Source of the DNA: Hypericum androsaemum
Taxonomy: Eukaryota > Streptophyta > Magnoliopsida > Malpighiales > Hypericaceae
Length of the DNA stretch: 64,000 bases
Direction: 5' to 3'
Assembly (NCBI GenBank): GCA_963995505.1
Contig: OZ023181.1
Coordinates: forward strand, 18,162,221 to 18,226,220
The position numbers and the translations under genes were made by a program. The notes under the pieces were generated by a model that worked only from the letters and a program-made list of their open reading frames with translations, was not told the DNA's origin and did not search any database. Below are positions 58,095 through 64,000 of the stretch, one piece after another. Numbering within the stretch: position 1 is the stretch's first letter; the number at the start of each line of letters is the position of its first letter.

Positions 58095-60023
58095 TCAAAG
58101 GTCGCGGAGTTGCCTAAGGTTCATGGGCGACACGTACGAGACGCCGCCGTCGAGAAGTTGCTTGGCGACTATGACATTGGCGGCTTCGCTTGGATGGTAC
58201 TCATCCCAGAACACACGCTTGTCCCGATCCGTGCACAAGCTCGAGGTCGGCCCGCATGGAATTATCCCCGCTATTTGCCCTCCGGCTCCACTCCCACAGC
58301 AAGCCTTACTCGCCGTTGAAAATCCTGCAATTTAGATGTTCCGCGGAACGAACTACGAGATTAATTTTAATGATAGTGGCAAAATTCTAACACAATATAG
58401 ATAGCGTTCTTCAAAAAAATATCGCAATTTGTTAAATTCAGCTATACTTAAAATTTAGATAAAAGTCCGTTTTAATATCTTGTAATATATTCAATTTTTA
58501 CTTTAGCATCATGTTTTTCAGAATGCATAAAACAAATTCAATTTTCAAATGCCCGAACAGTGGGAGAAGACAACTCTGATCTTTGAAGTGAAAATAATTC
58601 AAAAAGTATCATGATTATTGAAAATATCATGATTAAATTCTCTTGTTGATCCTCAATTTTAAAGGTTGAAAGAAGGCACAGTACCATATTTGTCATAGTT
58701 GGTGATGAGCTCCATGACCAAAGCGTAGACATTGGCGTGGACAAACGTTGCTCCCTTCAAGTTGTCGTTCAATTCGGACAGCAAATCTTTCAATCGGCCA
58801 TTGTATTGAATCGCCAGCTTATTAGCCAAATCCACGCACTGATTGTCGCTTAACTGATTGATTGTCTTCTGGTACGGAATGCATCCAAGCGGCCCAACAT
58901 TTCCGATCACAAATTTCCGGGCATCTAACTTGTAAAGCCTCTGTATGATATCCACAAAATAGCATGGTCAGAAGGGCTGAGCAATTGGCCCGGACCGGAT
59001 CTATATGCACGATAAATGGGGTCCGAGCCGGACCAAGTGCCCCCGGTTCTGAGGACATGTATGACTTGTTCATACACGAATCATCTATATAATAATGAAT
59101 TAAACTTTACGTACCAAAACATTAATATTGTATCGAGCAAACGAAAGTTGGTACTCACGGTAAGTTGGTCTCTCATGTGATTGATCATGTCGTCTATAAA
59201 CGCATCCGGTGTCTGAGAGACTCGTGCTCCAATGGAGAGAACGGGGAGCAGATAATTATTGAGAAAATCATTGGATCCAATTGTTACAGAGAACATGGAT
59301 TTCTTGGAGATGAAGTCTTTGGCGTTTGATGCACCCAGGAGCTGATCTATCTGCTTTCTTGTAATTGCAAAGTAGTCCACTTGGATCTCCAGTCCTAGCC
59401 TATTCACCTAAGCATTCGAACATAACAATTAATTAGGTGCGAAGTAACCCAAATACGTTCAGAGAAATAGGCCGACCAATGTAAGTTTGAGTTCGTCGGA
59501 CCATAAAAAACGATAATTTTTTATGATACTCACGAATACTCTTCCTGTGGCATTCAAAATCCCTCCCCCTCCGGACGCATAATTTACGCCGTTTAGAATA
59601 GCTTTTCCGGTGGTGTTGGGGGCCAGAAATGGAGCGGCGTATTTGGACATTCCTAGCCCTTCTCCTGTAACAACAACAACAAAGATACTCCATTATTCAT
59701 GCAAATTCATCAAACCAAAAAAACCAAATAAATTTAACCACAGAATTATAAAAAAAAAACATACCAACCAAGTCGCCGATGGTTCTCCCGTTGGTGAACC
59801 TCCCCGTCGGGTTTCCTCCGGACGCCTTGAGATCGATCCCGTTCGGCGGCAAATTCGCCGTGGACAGAGTCTGGAGGTAGTTGTTGTTTCCAGCATCAAC
59901 CAGAGAATCACCAAATATGAACGACGCCCCTAGGGAGTTACCATTGTCACCGGCGGCCGCCTCGCCGAAGTGGAGACCGACGAGGACCAAGAAGGCCAAA
60001 GTGCATGCCTTAACGATGGCCAT
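58095..60023 (-). CDS. GDSL-type esterase/lipase, five exons, complete
   Basis: This SGNH-hydrolase of the large plant GDSL family is probably a secreted esterase acting on lipid, cutin-type or acylated substrates. Exons are 60023-59765, 59664-59534, 59407-59159, 58940-58685 and 58324-58095, all GT-AG and in phase, giving 374 residues, the usual length. A signal peptide is seen (basic MAIVKA, hydrophobic LAFLVLVGL, cut near residues 23-26). Block I is FIFGDSLVDAGNNNY with nucleophile Ser40. Block II is GGNPTGRFTNG, block III is GSNDFLNNY with Asn176, and block V is WDEYHPSEAAN with Asp339 and His342. All four conserved catalytic blocks are intact. Intron 3 carries a short GGGCTGAGCAATTGG repeat like that at 47104. 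Substrate is unknown. Confidence 0.95.
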
Positions 60024-60068
60024 TTCTTCTCTATTTTTTTCTTCTCTACAACTTAATGGCTATCGCCA

Positions 60069-60079
60069 ACTATATAAGA
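60069..60079 (-). promoter_or_regulatory. TATA box of the GDSL gene
   Basis: On the sense strand CTTATATAG lies about 47-56 bp before the start codon, fitting a core promoter with a short leader. Confidence 0.5.
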
Positions 60080-61335
60080 GGAGGAGCCAATTCGTGAAGG
60101 TGCATTTGGTACGACTACGACTCTTGGTGGTTCGATGGATGTGGAGGAGAGGTTCAAAATTTCTTGTGGGTAGTTCATCAAACTTTCTTTGGAAGGTGGT
60201 TCTTCTTGTTTCTACGAGGCGGTTCGAACTTTTGGGGTTTAGCTTGTGGCTCACGGCACTAAATCAACCAATGTCAAGGACGGTCCCCTTATTATAATCT
60301 ATCTGATCATGAGATGACTAAATTGGTCAAGATTGTTCTTTAAAAGATTAAAAAACGATGCACTAAGTAACAAAATTTAGATTAGTTTTTTGATGTAATA
60401 TCTGATAGTAAAAAAATGAGACCGTAAATTTAAATTATAACGTTAACTATTAAATATACCAAATTATATATATTCAGATGACAATAAAATATTTTCTTAA
60501 AAAACACCAGTTCAAATCTTGGGTACTTTCTAAACAATGAGCGACTTGGGTCCAAGAAAATAGAAGGCCCAGCCCAAGGGTGGGAGACTCATTGCCCAGA
60601 TGCTGGGGCCAACCCAAGGCAAGGATCTTGTGGCCTACCTGTTGAAATTCTTGAATACAATTTATTTGCGATTGTGAAATATTTGAACAATGTATTGCAT
60701 ATATTTCATTAGGGTAAATTGAAATTTTATATAGTAAGAGAGAATAAGGTATAGTAGAGTAGAGAAATTACGTGTGTATAACTTCGTTTAGATAAAAATA
60801 AATATCCCATTATTTCGTTTAAATGTACCATAATGATTATTATTTATGAATTTTGTACTCAAACTATTTTCTGTCGTTCTACGTAATATTACATACATTA
60901 CCCCACCTCAATCTCGATTTTATTGTAAAAAAAATGATTTTACTATATTCTTTGTTACTTTATGAACTCCTCGAACATTTATATTTAAATCAAATTCTCA
61001 ACTGTCGTCTTGTTTCTCCATATGTTACGTAATTTGTTTCTTATAAAAAAAATGCTACTCGATATTTCTTAGATAATTACAATTTACAACCATTTTTGGT
61101 CTCGTTAGCCCTGTTTAAAATATTACTCCTACCTATTTTATTACAATTTTTTAAGATTTGAATACTGAAAATTATATTTATTTCATTTTTTTTCTACATA
61201 GCAATCTCTCACAATTATTAAAAAAGAGAAACCACGATCAGCGCAAATTAAACGCCCAAACTTCTCAATGCCTAAGAAAAAGGAAGAAGGAAGGTAACTA
61301 ACAATCAATGCAATTTCTTTTTGGTTAAATACACA
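60080..61335. other. AT-rich region upstream of the GDSL gene
   Basis: It holds the GDSL upstream region. No further gene, repeat border or RNA was recognised. Confidence 0.4.
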
Positions 61336-61945
61336 TTAGTATTATGTCTTATTAGAAATACTCACTTATAATCTTGTGTTATAGAAACACTCACTTTAGA
61401 TATATGTGTTATTGTCTCAAAGATACCTAGTACCTAATTTATATGATCTTTGACTTTTGATGACCTGACAACGACGACAACGATGACATGACTTCATAAA
61501 ATGGCATAAATAGATGATGACACATCATTCCAAAATTGTCAATGTGGCATCTGACTATTACAAAAGATTTGATGATTTGGCAAAAAAATGTAGTTAAAAA
61601 AAACTAAAAATCGTTTATCTTCCTCTCCCATTAGTATCATGTCTTATTAGTAATGTAATTAGTATCATGTCTTATTAGAAATACTCACTTACAACCTTGT
61701 GTTACAGAAACACTCACTTTATATATCTGTGTTATTGTCTGAAAGATACCTAATATCTAACTTATATGATCTTTGACTTTTGATGACATGACAACGATGA
61801 CATGATTTCGAATAAAATGGCATAAATAGATGATGACACATCATTCCAAAATTGTCAATGTGGCATCCGACTATTACAAAAGATTTGATGATTTAGCAAA
61901 AATATATAGTTTAAAAAAAATCAAAAATCGTTTATCTCCCGCCCC
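61336..61945. repeat. Direct duplication of about 290 bp, 323-bp offset
   Basis: Sequence starting TTAGTATTATGTCTTATT (61336) recurs from 61659 with about 90 percent similarity by eye through ATCGTTTATCT. It includes GATCTTTGACTTTTGATGAC and GATGATGACACATCATTCC. The GACAACGACGACAACGATGA stretch is shortened in the second copy. No TG-CA ends were found. Confidence 0.75.
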
Positions 61946-62181
61946 CCTCTTATCCCACTCTCTTGCTCCCAACCGTCCTCCATCTCTCCATCCACAAGAA
62001 GGCTATCAAGAAGCAGCAGGGCTCGTGAACGGTGGCTTCAGGCGGGACTCGTGGAGGCTTTGAGGTGGGTGCCCCTCCGCTTGGCCTCGGGTGTAAATCT
62101 CCTCCCTCACCCTCAAGGAGGCGTGTGTGGCCATGTGTTTCTCAAGGTTGAAGACAACGCCACCAAATTTAAATTTTTAAC

Positions 62182-63133
62182 TGTTGTTTGTCGGAGGTGG
62201 TGTACTTGATTGGGATCTAGTCGAGGCAAGAGTTTGACTCTTTCTCCGTTAGACGAGATTGTCCTGTATTCAGTGCTTATGGGCTACGACAATCGTCCCT
62301 AAGATACAACGAATTTGGTACTTTGAGTTCGTAGCACAATGACCCTCGAAACTTCGGGCGAACCAATAGATATTCGAACTATCTTGAGAGAGAGAGAGGA
62401 GAAAACTACAATGCTAATGAATGCTTATGCACTTGTAGTTGGGATAATTTTGGAAGTGAGGGGAAATGCCTATTTATAGGCTGCGGAGGGAGAGGAGGCA
62501 GGCAGGCAGTCTGAGGGGGCACGAGTGTGGCAGCCTGCACATCCGAGGAGACACATCCTTTCGGACAACAGGCATGCTATTTTTTGCATCTCTTCGGCCA
62601 GCAAGTAGGCTGCCAGTTTGTTCGTGGCTCTCCGCAGGCACCCTTTCGCACACCAGATTGCTACAACCTCTCTGCGTCCATTCATGGATATTCTGGAAAG
62701 TGCTCGCATCCTCTCGTGGTTTCCAGCGAGTACTCACACTCCTTCAGTAGCCAAGCAAGCCGCCTGTAGCTCTCTGAGCTCGGGCAAAAGTCTTAAGGCT
62801 CCTCCAGCTCCTCGCGATGATGCGCACGTACAAAGTACAAAATGTGTCTCAAAGAGCCTATTGTGACTTGCGTCCAATACGCCAAGCACACACGCACATG
62901 CGTGTGTGCGTGCTTATGCTAGTGCTCGGATGGTGCTGCGCACCATCCTCACAACTGTTCGAGTTAGCTTTTTAGGTGGTCAACTTATTTCCTAGCTAAC
63001 AAGGAGCATTTCCTTATAAACTATAAAATCTTTGTTGCACTTTCCAATGTGGTAATGCCATTTTCAACTTGGATTTTTCACTATGGGCCTCCACCTTGGA
63101 CTATTTACTTTAATTAGCATTCAAAACCCAACA
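62182..63133 (-). repeat. 3' LTR of the copia element at the right edge
   Basis: On the minus strand it starts TGTTGGGTTTTGAATGC and ends GACAAACAACA, 952 bp. It contains a TATA box in CCTATAAATAGG (62470-62481) and a GA-rich tract downstream. Near 62885-62915 is a CACACGCA/TGCGTGTG hairpin. Confidence 0.7.
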
Positions 63134-63680
63134 ATTTCCCATATGAATGATGATTAATGCATGCTGATACTTTTAAGAAAAGTTCTGACGAAATATCATT
63201 ACATCGAGATAGGTAGCTTACGGCTTTGAACCTTCTCTAGTAAGATATTATCGAATTTACTTGCTGCTTAGTGAATGCGATATCTTGAACTGGTCAACTT
63301 TTTTTTATGCAAACCAAGACAAAAATATTTACACAATGGTATCTCTAATATTCTTGATTTTCACGCTATGTCTGTTTCGACCATGGACCTTATCTTCGAT
63401 TCATAAGTGTTTGTTATATTTGAAGCGGCCTCACTTCAAACTTATATAGGTAATCTCCTATCAAGAGTATCATGCCATACTCTACCTTTATATGGTATAT
63501 GAATTATTAAAAGCGTAGACACTTAACCTTACCACACTTCTGTAGGTTAGTACTTAGGCAGCTTCTGAGAATGAGATGGGTTTCAAGTAATCATCTTAAC
63601 CATCCATAATTTAGTTGTCTTATTGAACCAAGTTTATGAGATCTTCACTCATCACGGTTGAGTTACCGCTATGAACATTT

Positions 63681-64000
63681 TTAATGTATGAGTTTTAACC
63701 CCATTCTCCTTACTGCGTTATACATTTGATCTCTGTTAATTCCTTTCGTCAAAGGATCAACTATGTTGTCCTTGGACTTCATATAATCAATGGTAATTAT
63801 ACCACCAGAGATCAACTGTCTAACAGTGTTATATCTCCTACGGATGTGTCGAGACTTACCGTTATACAAAGTACTTTGTGCTCTCCCTATCGCTGACATG
63901 CTATCACGATGTATCAATACATGAGGCACATGCTTGTTCCAATAAGAAATATCCTCCAAGAAATTTCTGAGCCATTCAGCTTCTTTCCCAGCTTTGTCTA
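63681..64000 (-). CDS. Copia pol RNase H C-terminus, partial
   Basis: The frame is open from the window edge to the stop at 63681. It reads AGKEAEWLRNFLEDI, HVLIHRDSMSAIGRAQ, YNGKSRHIRRRYNTVRQLI, IDYMKSKDNIVDPLTKG and the usual ending MGLKLIH. This is the copia-type RNase H that degrades template RNA during reverse transcription. Its catalytic Asp is in IHRDS. No lesion is seen in this part, so the element may be young. Confidence 0.8.
   Translation of the reverse strand, partial: DKAGKEAEWLRNFLEDISYWNKHVPHVLIHRDSMSAIGRAQSTLYNGKSRHIRRRYNTVRQLISGGIITIDYMKSKDNIVDPLTKGINRDQMYNAVRRMGLKLIH

Larger units (their letters stand above)
62182..64000 (-). mobile_element. Copia retrotransposon, 3' part, continuing past the right edge
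   Basis: The element reads on the minus strand. The RNase H end of pol lies at 63681-64000. A 3' non-coding region follows, then an LTR at 62182-63133. The 5' LTR and most of the coding region lie beyond the window, so intactness and target duplication cannot be tested. Confidence 0.8.

Overview
This window is nuclear DNA of a flowering plant, most likely a eudicot. The evidence is intron-rich genes with GT-AG borders, AT-rich introns and spacers, plant-only gene families (Dof, methylesterase, plant GDSL lipase), and a typical plant load of MULE, hAT, copia, SINE and Cassandra-type elements. I cannot name the species from the sequence. No CRISPR array, operon, rRNA array or organellar insertion was seen.

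Layout. 1-6000 is transposon-rich: a Pack-MULE with an exact 9-bp target duplication (469-1876) and an internally deleted copia element (2474-5048). 6055-7948 is a complete seven-exon ATG101 autophagy gene. 8492-10269 holds a hAT-type element and two short inverted-repeat elements. 10442-23816 is a dispersed tandem cluster of four intact three-exon methylesterase (MES/SABP2-like) genes, all on the plus strand. It consists of one diverged pair (10442-11442 and 11991-13070) and one recent near-identical pair (18500-19821 and 22793-23816). Between the pairs lie a LINE RNase H relic, a nested foldback MULE whose arms carry tRNA-like sequences (15537-16839), and a probable solo LTR. 24490-28405 contains a MULE-like element, a SINE, a foldback MITE and a frameshifted nucleoporin NUP58 fragment.

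The largest gene is on the minus strand at 29191-46552. It encodes the second-largest subunit of RNA polymerase III (NRPC2). I traced 38 exons whose phases join into one open frame of 1163 codons. After it come a single-exon Dof transcription factor (48369-49025, minus), a long stretch with no recognised gene, a Cassandra TRIM with 5S-rRNA-like LTRs (54852-55479), another small MULE, and a five-exon GDSL esterase/lipase (58095-60023, minus). The right edge cuts into a copia element on the minus strand whose 3' LTR is 62182-63133.

The genes do not form a pathway together. ATG101 works in autophagy initiation, the MES enzymes probably hydrolyse methyl esters of hormones, NRPC2 transcribes tRNA and 5S genes, the Dof protein binds AAAG promoter sites, and the GDSL protein is a predicted secreted esterase. 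The least ordinary material is in the mobile DNA. One item is a MULE nested in the exact centre of a related palindromic MULE, with tRNA-like modules in both arms. Another is a set of short inverted-repeat elements that each carry their own 22-25-bp minisatellite. A third is four independent tRNA-type SINEs, each with a target duplication.
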